Below the pieces are notes generated by a model, which saw only the letters and a program-made list of their open reading frames with translations, was not told the DNA's origin and ran no database searches. 64,000 nt of DNA from Ochotona curzoniae (taxonomy: Eukaryota; Chordata; Mammalia; Lagomorpha; Ochotonidae): NCBI RefSeq assembly GCF_017591425.1, contig NW_024465793.1, positions 1 through 64,000 of the forward strand, in the 5' to 3' direction. The position numbers and the translations under genes are program-made. Positions 34,005-45,415 of this stretch are shown piece by piece; positions within the stretch are counted from its first letter, which is position 1; each line of letters begins with the position of its first letter.

Positions 34005-36298
34005 TTAAATTGTTGGCATCTGGGTTTGTTCCTTTGTGAAACATCTGCCCGTTTCTTGAGTGGTTTGTTTGTTTTGGTGTTTTGATTGTTCTGGAGTTCT
34101 TTGGATATTCTGGAGATTAGCCCCCTATCACCTATGTAGTGTAGCAAAAATCTCCCATTCTGTGGGTTGCTTTTTTACTTTGTTGACTGTTTCCCTTGCT
34201 GTACAGGAGCTTCTTAGTTTGATGAAGCCCCATTTGTTTATCTTGGCCTTAATTGCTAGTGCTTTTGGTGTCCTTTTTAGGAAGTCAGAGCCTACACCTA
34301 AATCTTACAGGGTTTTTCCAACATTTTCTTCCAAAAGTTTGAAGGGTTCTGGATGTAGGTTTAGGTCTTTTAACCATTTAGATTTGATCTTAGTGTATGG
34401 TGAGAGATGTGGGTCTATCTTCTGGTTTCTGCAGACTATTAACCAGTTGTTCCAGCAGCATTTATTGAAGAGATCTTCGCATTTGCCTGGATTGTCGTCT
34501 TGTGTTTTTGTCAAAGATTATTTGGCTGTATCTGCGTGGGTTTCCTTCTGTTGTTTCTATTCTGCTCCATTGATCCTCCTTTATATCTTTGTGCCAGTAC
34601 CATGCTGTTTTGATAACCACTGCCGATAATATGTCCAGAGGTCCAGAACTGTGATTCCCCATGTTAACTTTCTATTCTTCAGGATGGTTCTAGCTATTCG
34701 TGGCTTTTGTGGGCAAAGACATATAGAGGAAATGAAGAGCAATCCTGACAACCTGTTAACAAGAGCTCATATGCACAGAGCAGGGGTAACACAAGAGTGG
34801 AACAAGTAGACAGGGGGAAGCTTGTATCCCAACCCTGGAGACTCCTAGATCCTCACCAAGGACTATTAGTATGGGCACCAAGGACTACATCCCAACTGCC
34901 AAGGAGACCACGGGTAATTAGTGTGCGTTTGGAGGCCAACAACTCGAAGGTCATCCGCCCCCACTTGGATCTACCACATGGGATGGAAGAAGACCAAATC
35001 CTTCCTCACAGGATCCACGGTCATCAGAACAACAGCCAGGACCCCCCAAGCAGTCTACAGGAACAGAACAGTAAACTTCCTTTGGGACTTGGGAGAGGAG
35101 CTCTCTCTGGTCCTTGCTCAGTTCCATCTTTGAATCCCCACCCTCTCTCTCTCTTTTTTTTAAAGATTTATTTTATTTTTATTGGAAAGGCAGATATACA
35201 GAGAGGAGAGACAGAGAAGAAGATCTTCCATGGGATGATTCACTCCCCAAGTGAGCGCAATGGCCTATGCTATGCCGATCCAAAGCCAGGAGCTTCTTCT
35301 GGGTCTCCCACGTGGGTGCAGGACCCCAAAGCCTTGGGCTGTCCTCGACTGCTTTCCCGGGCCACAGGCAGGGAGCTGGATGGGAAGTGGGGGCCGCTGG
35401 GGTGGGAACCAGTGCCCATATGGGATTCCGGGGCGTGCAAGGCGAGGACCTTAATCACTGCACCATCGCTCCGGGCCCCCACCCTCTCTTGCAATGACCA
35501 TCAGGGTTGCTCCGGAGCTCCCCAAAAACAAACATACAAAATAATTAGAATAGATATTCAGAGAACAACAAGGAAAGCTCAGAACCAGGCAGGAAATAGC
35601 TTGCACTCACATATACCTTAATAGGTAGGACATAAAGATTAGTTACTCCTCACTAAGGTACTGAAGATTACTCTGCACACCCCTCCTAAAACTGTTCTGT
35701 ACCTCAACTGTTGACATATGCCTTGTTAGAATCATAAGCCAGTTTGGACTATCCTAAAATCTGCCAAGTTCAGCAAAATTATGCTTCAACAGTATAAACT
35801 ACTAAATACTAAAATGAAAATAAACACGGGACAGCTGAATAGTACCCTATAGCCATTTTAAGGTATATAAAAGCCAGCTGTATATAAACTAAAATAGAAA
35901 TTTCAATGAAGTAGTCACAGGATATGGATAAGAACCAGCATTTTCTAACATATTGAGTACTCAACACCTTGTCAATTAATTCAGTAATGTTGTTAATTGT
36001 TGTTGATGTTATGTTGTGGCTTCTAATTGATCGGGATGATATTCTACCAGCTCTATGTTCTGAAGAGAGATGGTCTCCCCAAGAAACTGTTGAATTTATA
36101 TGGATAGTAAGATGCTGGACTCTATGCTTGGTATATGCAATGAAAGAGTCTTGACTGATTTTGAACTGAAATGCTGCAAGAAGGTGGAGGAATCCACCAT
36201 GGGGGAAGGGTATGTCGAGGGATTGGGGGGAATCCCAGAGCCTGTTAAATTGTCACATAGTGCAGTATAATTAAAAAGATGTAGCAAAAAAAAAAATG
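34005..36298. mobile_element. LINE-1, 5'-inverted (twin-primed), carrying a CSINE
   Basis: 34005-34710 is reversed ORF2 sequence (minus strand), for example 'ctccattgatcctcctttat' and 'tgccagtaccatgctgtttt'. From about 34720 the same family runs forward: 3' UTR with 'actaaggtactgaagatt', then 'ggtggaggaatccaccatgg' near 36183, ending in an A-run near 36285-36295. Inversion of the 5' part with a forward 3' end is typical of twin priming. A young CSINE lies inside (35150-35476). Confidence 0.75.
35150..35476 (-). repeat. CSINE, young, reverse, inside LINE-1
   Basis: A full-length reversed CSINE ending 'gcaccatcgctccgggc'. TSD ccccaccctctct lies at 35137-35149 and 35477-35489. Confidence 0.93.
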
Positions 36299-36939
36299 TC
36301 TGGAAAAGGAACAGAGAATGGAGATTGCTCAACCAGGTATGCAGTTTATTACCAGAAAATTCAACTTAGGCTATCAGTACTATTGTTGTTAGCTATAGAA
36401 TTCATCAGTAGCTTACACTTATTGCTTGCAAGCTGTGAGAGTAGACATGCAATACAAGTATTGAGATATATTGATTATGCAAATCTATTTATGTAATTCA
36501 CAGTTAAATACATTTTCAGAGATGAACATATACATGCATGTATTATTTATATTAATATTTAATCAAACTACCAGCAGGGATAGTATCATGAAAATTCAGT
36601 TTTTATGTGACAGAAATAAACAAAGATGTGAGACAAGGTTTAACATATTTAAATGTAGTTAATTCTTATTTTACCTTTTAAGAAAAGAGTTATAAATTTT
36701 ATACAAAGCTAGGTAAGATAACAGAGAAAAAAAAATGTTTGTCCCTAAAATTGGCAACAACAATCATAGCCGCTATGAAGTTAGGAGAAAGAAGCATCTC
36801 TTACTTTAGCAAAGAGGTGCATGTAAAAAGGAAAGGCCAGGCTCTACTGGTCACCCAAATTCAAAGATTAAAGAGGAAAAAAGCACTCCAAATGCTATAC
36901 AGTGTGAGGTTTAAGGATTTATTCAAGTGATGAATTGAA

Positions 36940-37645
36940 AATAGTGTGAAATGTTTTAAACTAATATTCAGAACTCAAAATATAAAAATCACAATATGTC
37001 TAAGTGTCCACTAATTTTTCACCAATTCCTAACTGTATTTAAGTGAGATGTCTTGAAATACTGTTTTCCCATTACACAATTTCTTCAACAATCTTATGGC
37101 CACTGTCTGAAGTTAGGCAATCTATGTAGTTATTCATGGGGTATCAACAGAAGGTAAAACTTTCAAAAAACAAAGAAAATGTTGGTGAATGACTCCCTCA
37201 GGAAAGGCTGTCTATTGCAACTGAAGTGCTTCGTTATATCCGGTGCAAATATTTCTTTTATATTATGTGTTGCTGGTGATTGATTTAACTGAACGGCAGT
37301 ATTACAGTGAGCATGAGACAGAATTGATCTTAGATCCCTTGGGTCAGTCCACTCATGGCTGCGATGCCACGTTGTACGGCAGGGTGAAGCCAGGGGCAAA
37401 GACCTGTTGGTGTTTTGCACAGGAAGGGCCAGGGCAGGTGCATTTGATGCAATTTCCACTAATTTCCAAGTAACCTGAGCAGAGAGCAGAGTGTGAGGTC
37501 AACCAGGTGAAGCAGAAATCATAAAAACAAGGGATGGTGGCATTACAACAGCGTCTTCAAAATCTGTATTGCTGGACAAAACATGGTATAATTGTATATG
37601 AAATCGGGATTTCAGTAAGGTTTATTTTTCTGTATCTGAAAGGTA
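36940..37645 (+). repeat. Segmental duplicate, left copy (pairs with ~40985-41600)
   Basis: 'gttttcccattacacaattt', 'tctcaggaaaggctgtctatt'-like sequence, 'cagtgagcatgagacag' and 'tttttctgtatctgaaagg' recur in the same order at 41135-41570. The copies differ by many substitutions and small indels. The left copy lacks the AG and GT that flank the possible small exon of the right copy. Confidence 0.8.
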
Positions 37646-38010
37646 GGTCTACAGACAGAGGACATCAGGGGTGAGTGGACTGGAGTTGTGTCTCTGGATT
37701 CTTCAGATTGTTTGTTTGTTTCCTTTCTGGAGAGTAGTTGATGTTTAGGGGAGAGGAAGTAGAGTCACACAGTGAAAAGAAGTGAGAAGAGAGCTTGCAT
37801 CCTCTGCCCAACTCCAGAAAAACCACGGCCAAGTCTGGGTCGTTCTGGTGGTGGGAGCCAGGAGTATCTTCCAAGTTGCTGTGTGTCTGCAGGGTGCAAT
37901 GGGCTTGGGCCCGCCTCTGCTGGTTTTCCTGATTTGGAAGCAGGGAGTGGGATGAGAAAACAGAGCAGCAACCAGTGCTCCCCATGGTGGCCATTAGTAT
38001 GTTGGTGAAG
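37610..38010 (-). repeat. CSINE, old, reverse, with internal insertion
   Basis: Reversed SINE landmarks resume at 37795-38000: 'gccaggagtatcttccaag', 'ggcttgggcccgcctc', 'ggaagcagggagtgggatg'. About 110 bp in the middle does not fit the SINE. Confidence 0.5.
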
Positions 38011-38890
38011 ACTGTACTTAATGGATATGAAGCATCTGATACCTTGTGCATTCAAAATGTGCCATCTCACAATCTTCTCACCATTCAGTGGCCATGTAGC
38101 GAGTGTAGGTGCATTTCAGGAGGATGGATGTTGTCAGGTGTTGAGGAGGAACTTGCTTCCATGTCACAGATGGAAGGTCTGGCACTGTGAAGCTGGCAGT
38201 CCGTTGAAGGAGATGATCAGGTTGAAATGTTGAGGTTCCAGTTGTCATAGATGTGTGCTGTTGTGAGTGAGTGAGTGTGTTTTCCCATGGTGGGGAGTTT
38301 GAGGGCTCTTAGTTTTCCACCTCTTCTGGCTGTCCAAGGGGCTCAGGTGTAGGTAAAGTTATGTGTGAGCCTCAGATTGATCTAGGCTTAGCACGGTGTC
38401 ATTCAAGTACAAAATGACAATGACTTGTAGGACAAGGATGTTGGCAAATGTCGGAACTGATGGATCGTGGAGTCTGGTGAGTCGGGAGGGGATTGAGCAA
38501 GTGAGGATGCAGAGAGGTCGGGGAACTAACCCTTAGGTCTGAGCACCAAGCAAGCTGCAGTGTGAGTGCCAAGCCGAGAAAGCAAGGGAAGGATCAAAGA
38601 GTTGTATTCCCAGGAGGCAGGTCAGAATGGATGTCCTGGGACACTGAGCAGTCCCCAATGGCAGAGTCCAGGAACACGTATTGCCCAGCGGGGTCTAAGG
38701 TTGGCCAGTATTCATTGCAGGAAGAATGAGGAAGCAGGAACAGAATAGGAGGAAGAAGAGAGATGCTACTCTCTCGACAACTTCTCAAAGCTGCTGCAGC
38801 AGGTGGGTTGTTAAGATCCAGATGGAGAACCCTCAGCTTCATTTGGCTGTAGAGAAGTTGGCAAGGCAGGAGATGCAGCGGCCTCAGTGT
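38011..38890 (+). other. Unassigned GC-richer stretch in intron H-I
   Basis: Clearly richer in G and C than the rest of the intron, with several short open frames but no splice-flanked exon or known repeat that I can support. It could be an old LTR or SINE mosaic. Confidence 0.3.
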
Positions 38891-38896
38891 TTACTT

Positions 38897-39220
38897 TTTT
38901 TTTTAATTAATTTTATTTTCATTAGAAAGGCACATATACAGACAGGAGAGACAGAGATCAAGATCGTCCGTCTGATGACTCACTCCCCAGCAGGCTGCAA
39001 TGACCGGGGCTAAGACATTCAGAAGGCAGGAGGCTCTACTGGTTCTGTCTACGTGGGTGTAGAGTCCAGAAGCTCTTGGCCGTCCTCAACTGTTTTCTCG
39101 GGCCACACAGGCAGGGAGATGGATGGGAAGCAAGGACGCAGGGACTAGAACCAGCGCCCAAATGAGATCCCAGCGTGAGCAAGGCAAGGACCTTAACTCC
39201 TGGGCCATTGGGCCAGGCCC
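38897..39220 (-). repeat. CSINE, reverse
   Basis: Starts at a T run, has 'gaaaggcacatatacagac', 'gactcactccccagcagg' and ends 'tgggccattgggccaggcc'. It is 190 bp upstream of exon I. Confidence 0.9.
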
Positions 39221-39405
39221 ATCCTCGGGGAATTCTTGTGGTCATGGCTAAGGATGCAGGTGTCAAGCTGGCTTATGCACCGCCCTGGATGTGGGAGATC
39301 TCACAGTGTCCCTTGTGATCCAGAAATGTCCCAAGAACATAATGGTAAGACCCGCGATGTTCATGGTTTCCTTTTTTCCCTTTCTTTCTTTTTAAAAATG
39401 TCTAG

Positions 39406-39464
39406 GTCCAAACCAATTTCCTGACAAAGAATTGAACCAAAACCATGACCAAGAAAACCTGGAG
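39406..39464 (+). CDS. MIA2-like: MIA2-like exon I
   Basis: The exon is 59 nt, phase 1 in and phase 0 out. PNQFPDKELNQNHDQENLE recalls the acidic MESSRNDAKDDLGNL segment just before the proline-rich tail of cTAGE5, but similarity is modest. The acceptor is aaatgtctag after a long pyrimidine tract, and the donor GAG|gtatgt. It joins both H and J in frame, which is the best support. Confidence 0.55.
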
Positions 39465-40034
39465 GTATGTCCAGACAGTGTAATTGTACCCATGTGTGCG
39501 TGGGAGCTTTCTGATCTCTCCTTTTTTTTTTTTTTTCATTTTGCAGAAGAGCAGACATGCCCCTAGTAATTCATTTTCTCTAGAAATCTGTTTCTTTCCT
39601 GAGTCAACACCTCTCAGGGAGTACACCAGTGAAGGAAGGGATTTGATTTCCCTTTCGGATTTACGTTTGACTATTTTGACGTCATGTTTTGAGAGTCTAC
39701 TTTCCTGAGTTTTTCAGTTTGGTTCTCAGCCACATCTGGAGTCAGCTGCCCACTTGTTCTTTCCCTTCTCGGGCTCAGCGTGCTAGGTACTCTACATTGT
39801 GGTTGTCCTGGCCTGTGTGTATGCATTTTTTTAGCCAGAATATTGCTGTGTTGACGAAACCTGCTTTCTGTTCTTTGACCACACAGTTGTGATCGCTAAA
39901 ACCCATCTGATGTTTCTCTGGAGCACTTAGTCTGCATACTAGGGATTTCTTTGGATTATGTCCCTTAATATTTGTGTAGAAATGTTGCATTTTGTATTGT
40001 TGGTGCTGACCGATTTATGTTACTGTGTTTACAG

Positions 40035-40269
40035 ACCTGCAGTCTAAGTGCATCAGCAGTTCCCTGCGAGGGGAAACAACCATGCCATCGGCAGGAGGCA
40101 GTCACTACGGCTCAAAATGCCAAAGGGTCGAGTGCACCACCAGATCCGTGCCAGAGGATAGGGCCTCCTCACTTTCGGCCCCCAACAGGGACTCTGCCCG
40201 CCGTGCCTGCCACCCCGTTTCTGCCAAAACTTATGCCTGGCATATGCCCACTAAAGCCACATTTTGGAG
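40035..40269 (+). CDS. MIA2-like: MIA2-like exon J, proline-rich
   Basis: The exon is 235 nt, phase 0 in and phase 1 out, 78 codons with about 16 prolines, including GPPHFRPPTGTLPAVPATP. In cTAGE5 the proline-rich tail binds SEC23/SEC24 coat subunits. The early SLSASAVPCEGK recalls SSLPAENEATG at the start of that tail, but the prolines are less dense than in human cTAGE5. The acceptor is tgtttacag and the donor GGAG|gtatgt. If the donor is not used the frame stops within a few codons (near 40277), so this might also act as a terminal exon. Confidence 0.55.
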
Positions 40270-41166
40270 GTATGTGATTTGCTTTGTCAGGGCTTTTTGT
40301 TTTCCTTTTCTTTTCCTTGAAAGCTACAAAGTGGAAACACTAGTTTTGTAGGTGAAGGAGACGCTCACTTAACTGTGACTCGTCTAGTCATAAGAGGGAA
40401 AGCCAAAGCCAAACCTGACTCTAATGCCATGTGAGTGAAGCGTGGCTTCTCAGAATTGGGAAGGGAGCCAGGTGGCCATAGACAACCTTCAGGCGAATCA
40501 TCCGAATGATGGACAGTTGCATACGTATAGTCATGATTCAGAAACTCACTTGCTTCCTTTTGCCCTCTTGCACTAACACGAGTGTGATCTCACTCTGTAG
40601 TGGTTCATAGAAAGCGGTTATGCTGGCTGCTACTGGAGATGATCCTCATTCCCATAGTCCAGGAAAGGACTAGGTGAAATGGCCTTTCGTGTATAGCTCC
40701 TGTGCGTTCCAAGCTACTGATTGTAAGACTGCCTCGATCGTGTTTGGCCTCATTATTCCTGCATCTTTTGGCTTTTGTGGGTAACTTGAGACAACAAACA
40801 AGCAAACAGAAAGCTGTGGGGTGGGTGGCGCTGGGGGAAATGGATTGCTTGACTCTTCTCCCCCACCATTCACAAAGACACAGGTGACTGCAGAATGAGT
40901 CGTCGTGTGAGAAATGCTGGGCAAAAGCCCGTGAACTGTCTTGTCTGATGTCATTTCTCCCCGTGCTTTGGAAATGGAAGGCCAAGGAAAATGAGTTTTG
41001 TCGGGGGGGGGGGTGGGGGAGGTCGTGTCAGAGGGGCATGATATTTTCAGATACACTTTTGGATGCAGCCAAATGTTTGCCCATCTTTCAGCCAGTCCGA
41101 CTTGCAGTTGGCTAAGATGTCCCGAGCCAAACTCCTGTTTTCCCATCACTCATTTCCTTCAACAGC
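40270..41166 (+). other. Sequence after exon J
   Basis: No family exon was recognised. It contains a run of about ten G near 41005. From about 40985 it is the right copy of the 0.7 kb segmental duplicate. Short open frames on both strands look incidental. Confidence 0.4.
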
Positions 41167-41600
41167 CTCGTGGCACTGTCTGGAGTTGGGCAATCTAGGT
41201 ATGTGGGTATCCATGGTGAATGGACAACAGGAAGAACTTTTGAAAGAGAATGAAAACATTCACAAGATATTCTCTCAGGAAAGGATGTCTATTGGCGTGG
41301 GAAGCATACAGTTATCCAGTGACAATATAGGGTTTCTATGGTGCTGTTGTCGGTTGTACAATTTAACGGACAAGCATTATTATGAGAGTGAGCATGAGGG
41401 TCAGAGGTGATCTTGGATGCTTGGATCAGTGTGCACATGGCTGCGATGGCATGGCTTAAGAGGTGATGGCATCGATATGTTCACCCACTGTATCATTGGA
41501 CAAGCCATGGAATAATTGTGTAGGAAATCAGGGTTTTGGTAGGTTTATTTTTCTGTAGCTGAAAGGCTGGTCTACAGGGAGGAGGCACCAGGGGTTGCAA
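40985..41600 (+). repeat. Segmental duplicate, right copy (pairs with 36940-37645)
   Basis: Co-linear similarity to 36940-37645 at about 4.0 kb spacing: shared 'tttcccatcac/attacac', 'caggaaagg.tgtctattg', 'gtttatttttctgta.ctgaaagg'. A (TTTG)n tract follows at about 41607-41635. Confidence 0.8.
41167..41199 (+). CDS. Possible small exon K after J
   Basis: 33 nt bounded by ttccttcaacag and CTAG|gtatgt. Phase 1 in and phase 1 out, so it continues the frame of J without a stop. It has no similarity to cTAGE5 that I can see. The homologous site at about 37088 has lost both the AG and the GT. It may be chance. Confidence 0.25.
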
Positions 41601-41639
41601 TGTTTTTTTTGTTTGTTTGTTTGTTTTGTTTTTTAGATG

Positions 41640-43300
41640 AATTTGTTTTTAAGGGAGAGACATAATTACAGACCATATTATTTGACTAAAATAAGTCTTT
41701 CATCCCCTGGTTCAATCTGTGAAATTTTTTTTTTTATTTCTTCAACTTTGTGATTTGAAATGCTATCAAATTTTTTGTTTGCCTCTTGTTTAAGTTTGTT
41801 CATCTCCTGAAACTTTTCTTAGTCTTTTTGTAAGTATTTTATGAATTACTCGTAGCAGTTATTCCATCAAGTTTTTAGCCTTTAGCTTTTTGTTTCATCT
41901 CCTCAGTATATGGATATTTACTCACTTTTTTTTTTTTTTTTTTTTTTACTGATTTGATTATCAACCTGTGGTCCAGTATCTATGCAGTAGTAACAAGTGT
42001 TTTTTGTAGATACTGGGGAAATGAATAATGAATTTCTTAAATTATTTTAGTCTGCTCCATTTTGGTTTTAGCACCTATTTATCTGAAAATATTTTTTAGG
42101 ATATATTAGGAATTTATTTTGAAATAATCGTTTGTTTGTGTAAGTATGTATTTTGGCCATGCCTTATGTGCTAGATGATTGCATTTACTGTATTATGTGC
42201 TTCTTAACAATCCTTTTTCATTGTTTTAATGTGAGTTAAATTTTTATCTGCATAAGTACATTATGTTTTTTTGCTTGGGTGTTATATTTTTCTTAGTATT
42301 CTTGAGGTTTTACATTAATGTATGATTCTATTTAGATTTGCTTAGAAATTATTTTTTCATTCTGTGGTTTACACAATCTGTAATTAAAACAACAAAACAG
42401 AAAGCTTTTTTTCCTATTTCTTTCTGCAGTGAGAATTGTATGCACAAAGAGATTATCCTCGTTAGTCTCTCTCTTTTCACTGGATTTTTTTCCACCCACC
42501 ATATCTGAAATGCCATCTGTATTCTCTGTCACCATCTTTAACCAGCTCTGGAACATCTGCAGCCAAGAAGGAAATCTCAAAATACTTTTAATCACTCAGC
42601 CCATATAATTTTGTCATCTCTCAAGTATTCTCTTTAGTAATATCTATTACTTAAGTGTCTTTTTTGCCTCACTGTGGACCTCCTTGCAACTTTTAAATAA
42701 AGATCATTTAAACATAAATCTTATGAGATATTTTTGCTTTTGATTTTATTCTAGATTGTGAAGGTATTGGGTTTTTATTAATCTGCTATTATATGCATTC
42801 ATACAATAAGAGTTTTTTCACATATTCTTACAATTGGGCATATTTTCAACTTTAAGGTTATGTTTTTATTGCAGAAAGTGTACTTATTAAGTTGACAGAG
42901 TAATGTGAATGCAACTTTATGCTTTATTAAGAAATTTTAATTGATATAAAAGCTTGTTTGGCTTTGCTAGTAGCAGTTTAGTGAGCTAGTTTTTCCCATA
43001 CATGTTTCCACTAGTTATACTTTTGTTTCTTGAACTCAAACTTTTAAGTCTAAAATGGAAGCACTTTCTGATTTCAGGTTGTTTTTTGGGTTTTTTTTTT
43101 TATAATTAGGTACTCTACTTCTTGAAAATATTTGAATGATGTTAAGACAAATTATTTTTCAACTAAAAAATGAGGAGTGAAGCTTTGCCCTATTGGTTAA
43201 GATACTGATTGACCTTTGTGGCAAACCATTATGAAGCTCTGGATGAACCATCTGGAAATTGAACCAGCAAATTTCTTTCTTTCCCTTTCTCTCTTTAGAC
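41640..43300 (+). other. AT-rich stretch without recognised gene
   Basis: T-rich sequence including T18 at about 41930-41947, and an older reversed LINE-1-like portion (about 41690-42100, 'tctgtgaaattttttttttta', 'ttcaacctgtggtccagta'-type words). No gene recognised. Confidence 0.35.
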
Positions 43301-43319
43301 TTTTATAAAGCTTACATCA

Positions 43320-43560
43320 CTTAAAAATATTTTCATTTGTATGTCAGAGCTACAAAGTGCGGAGAGAGAAATCCTCTCTCCACTGGTCCCAGGGGCCCAA
43401 ATGAGTGCAGCAATGCAAACACTTGGTACATCTTCCCCTGTTTTCCCACACACATTAACAGGGAGATGAATTAGTAGTGGAGCACATTGGATTTGATCTG
43501 TCCACCATATAACATACCTTGTGTATCAAAGGAAAGGTTTAACCTAGTATAAAATCCTGC
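43320..43560 (-). repeat. CSINE, old, reverse
   Basis: Reversed SINE landmarks, 'aatcctctctccactgg' and 'attaacagggagatgaattag', heavily mutated. Confidence 0.45.
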
Positions 43561-43589
43561 AGGAGAGCTTAAAAGTACCTCTTTCTTGG

Positions 43590-44250
43590 TGGTCCCTCTA
43601 ATGGGGACTGGAACTTAAAGTGTGACATCCACACCGAGAAGAACTTTGGGATACAAGGTACACAGGCGACATGAATGAATGCACAATTTATTGAATTTTT
43701 CTGGTCTTATACCAATTTTTGCAGAACAAGCAGGTTGGTAAAAGTTACAAGTTAATGGAACAATGGTAATCAAACTACTCCACCAATAGGTTACAAGGGC
43801 TCAGGGGAAACAATCACCAGGCTCCAAGCAGCTGGATAAGTAAACATCAGTTACAGGAATCCACACTGGTAAACAAACAGATCTAACTAGAAATACAATC
43901 CAACAGAACTGTTTGTACTCAGATATGTTTAGGCCACAATCACTGAAGGAACAGGGAGTTAATGAAGATGCCTCACACCTCCCCAGATGTGTTAGCCAGC
44001 CCAAGGTTTATCTGCAATCTCAGCAGGGAGTATGCTCCTTGCAGCATTCTCAGTCTGCCTAAAAGAGTTAAGATTCAGAGTCCTCAGGCATTGTGATCTG
44101 GGTTTTCAGGGACAGATCTCCACAATGAATATATCTCCACACTGCTTACTCTTTCTTCTCTGTTATGTTTCCCAGAACAAGGTCTCTAACAGTTTCTTAC
44201 AGGCCTTTACAAGAATTCCATATGCACACATACACATACAGCTACTTTAA
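43590..44250 (-). mobile_element. Possible LTR, reverse
   Basis: On the minus strand AATAAATTGTGCATTC (about 43680-43695) could be an LTR polyadenylation signal followed by a U5-like stretch, with a more GC-rich U3-like block to the right. No TSD was found and the class is unknown. Confidence 0.35.
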
Positions 44251-44359
44251 AACACCATGAGAGTGGAATTAAAAGATTAGTTTTTTCTGTACTAAACTTT
44301 AAAATTCACAAAATACACTAGTGAATAAATGTAAAAACATTTTTATAGGTGAGCTATAT

Positions 44360-44695
44360 AATGGAGACTAGCATATCTGAAGTGAAGATATATTGCAGTA
44401 TACATATCTGTTCCTTTATAAAAAAAAAAAGGAGGAATCCCAATGAAAACTTGATATATAACTTTACAATAACATACTAGACTATACAATTGTCTATAAC
44501 TACAGTGCCACAATATATTGAAATAGCAGAATGTAGGGCTTAAGGTTGTAGCTGAAGGACTGTGTCATTGTGATGATATAAGGGGAAACTGGGGGAAGCT
44601 ATGGAGGGGTGGAGGGAGGAATCCCTGTACATATGGAACTGTAGCATAAATATAATAATATAAAATATATAAATAGTAAAAAATAAAGCTTGAAA
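44360..44695 (+). mobile_element. Old LINE-1 3' end, forward
   Basis: 'aggggaaactgggggaagc', 'ggaggaatccctgtacatat' and an A/T-rich tail resemble an ancient LINE-1 3' UTR end. Confidence 0.45.
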
Positions 44696-44799
44696 TACAT
44701 ACTAGGGACTTTTAAAAAGCTTGTTATAAGGCATATTACACAAAAAGGATTGAATGAATTTTGATTTTTGCATCAAAATAATTTCATTGTTTAAAAGAA

Positions 44800-45415
44800 T
44801 TTTATTTTTTGAATGACAGATTTCTAGAAAGGGAAAGATATACAGCCAGAAACTTTTTCTAGGTTTCCAATGTTGTTGCAGGGACCCAAGGATTTGGGCC
44901 ATCCTCTGCTGTTTTTCTAGTCCATACACAAAGAGCTGGATTGGCAATGGGGAAGCTAGGACTGGGACCAGTACCCACATGGGACACTAGCGTGACAGAT
45001 GAAAGCTCAATCTGTACCATGGCTTCCGGCTGGGCCCAGTTCGCTCTCGGTAGGCCTTGAAGGACACCAGCTGAGGAGTTGGTAGCTCTAAGAAGATTGA
45101 TATCATGGCAGGTCCAGAAACTGATGCCCAATTCCAGCTCACTGAAATCAAAAAGTGTTTCAACTCTTACAGGCTCACAGGCAGAATGAATTGTGTACTA
45201 GCCACATATGGAGGCATTGCTTTGCTGGTTATGCACTTCAGCTTAAGGTCTAAAAATTCCAGCTGTGAAAGCAACATAAGTGGATTACAAATCATTTCCC
45301 CATCTGCCCTCCTGCCTGGAGAAGCTAATTAACTCAACGTCTGGTGATTCAATTTGTACAATAAATTATGAACCTGGAAAAACAAAATCTGTACCATGGC
45401 ATTGGCCCAAATAAA
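44800..45415 (-). repeat. CSINE, reverse, split by a retropseudogene
   Basis: 44800-45023 is a reversed CSINE with 'gggacccaaggatttgggcc' and 'ccagtacccacatggga'. The head resumes after 45400 ('attggcccaa'). The gap is the ATP5MK retrocopy. Confidence 0.8.
45024..45385 (+). pseudogene. ATP5MK: Processed ATP5MK (USMG5/DAPIT) retropseudogene
   Basis: The ATG at 45105 opens MAGPETDAQFQLTEIKKCF, and further on TGRMNCVLATYGGIALLV, the signature of the 58-residue DAPIT subunit, a small single-span membrane protein of the mitochondrial ATP synthase dimer interface. The copy is intronless, has about 80 bp of 5' UTR and a 3' UTR with AATAAA (about 45359-45364) and a short A-rich end. It is flanked by perfect 15-bp target-site duplications, aatctgtaccatggc, at 45009-45023 and 45386-45400. 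A one-base frameshift near codon 51 ruins the C-terminal KKTPAVKAT-like end and reads past the old stop to 45332. Expression is not expected. Confidence 0.93.

Larger units (their letters stand above)
348..40269 (+). other. MIA2-like: MIA2/cTAGE5-like gene, internal exons (gene span within window)
   Basis: Fifteen exons on the + strand resemble, in order, the cTAGE5/MIA2 C-terminal half: coiled coil, the short exon ending in an HDNW-like motif, the ELLEKDP-like exon, then a proline-rich tail. Known of the family: cTAGE5 sits at ER exit sites, pairs with TANGO1 (MIA3), recruits SEC12 through coiled coil and binds SEC23/24 through the proline-rich tail for export of bulky cargo. Seen here: nearly every exon has AG/GT borders, phases match at all 14 junctions, and no stop occurs in the 1,327 nt. 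The sequence is far more diverged from human cTAGE5 than an orthologue should be, so I infer a fast-evolving paralogue, either live or only recently dead. No promoter, start codon or terminal exon was found in the window. Confidence 0.72.

Noticed and set aside
34060..34629. 189-codon open frame on the + strand
   Set aside because: It is the antisense of LINE-1 ORF2 in the inverted 5' part of the element at 34005-36298.
34797..35621. 274-codon open frame on the + strand
   Set aside because: It runs through LINE-1 3' UTR and a reversed CSINE. No family similarity; chance open frame in repeats.
36296..36340. Possible exon ending CAACCAG|gtatgc after the LINE-1 poly-A
   Set aside because: No acceptor other than the LINE-1 tail and no similarity to the cTAGE5 family.
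37665..38070. 128- and 101-codon minus-strand frames
   Set aside because: They cover an old CSINE, and SINE antisense frames of this length are common in the window.
40605..41149. Minus-strand frames of 126 and 159 codons
   Set aside because: They overlap each other in different frames, lie partly in the segmental duplicate, and match no family; no splice or start context supports them.
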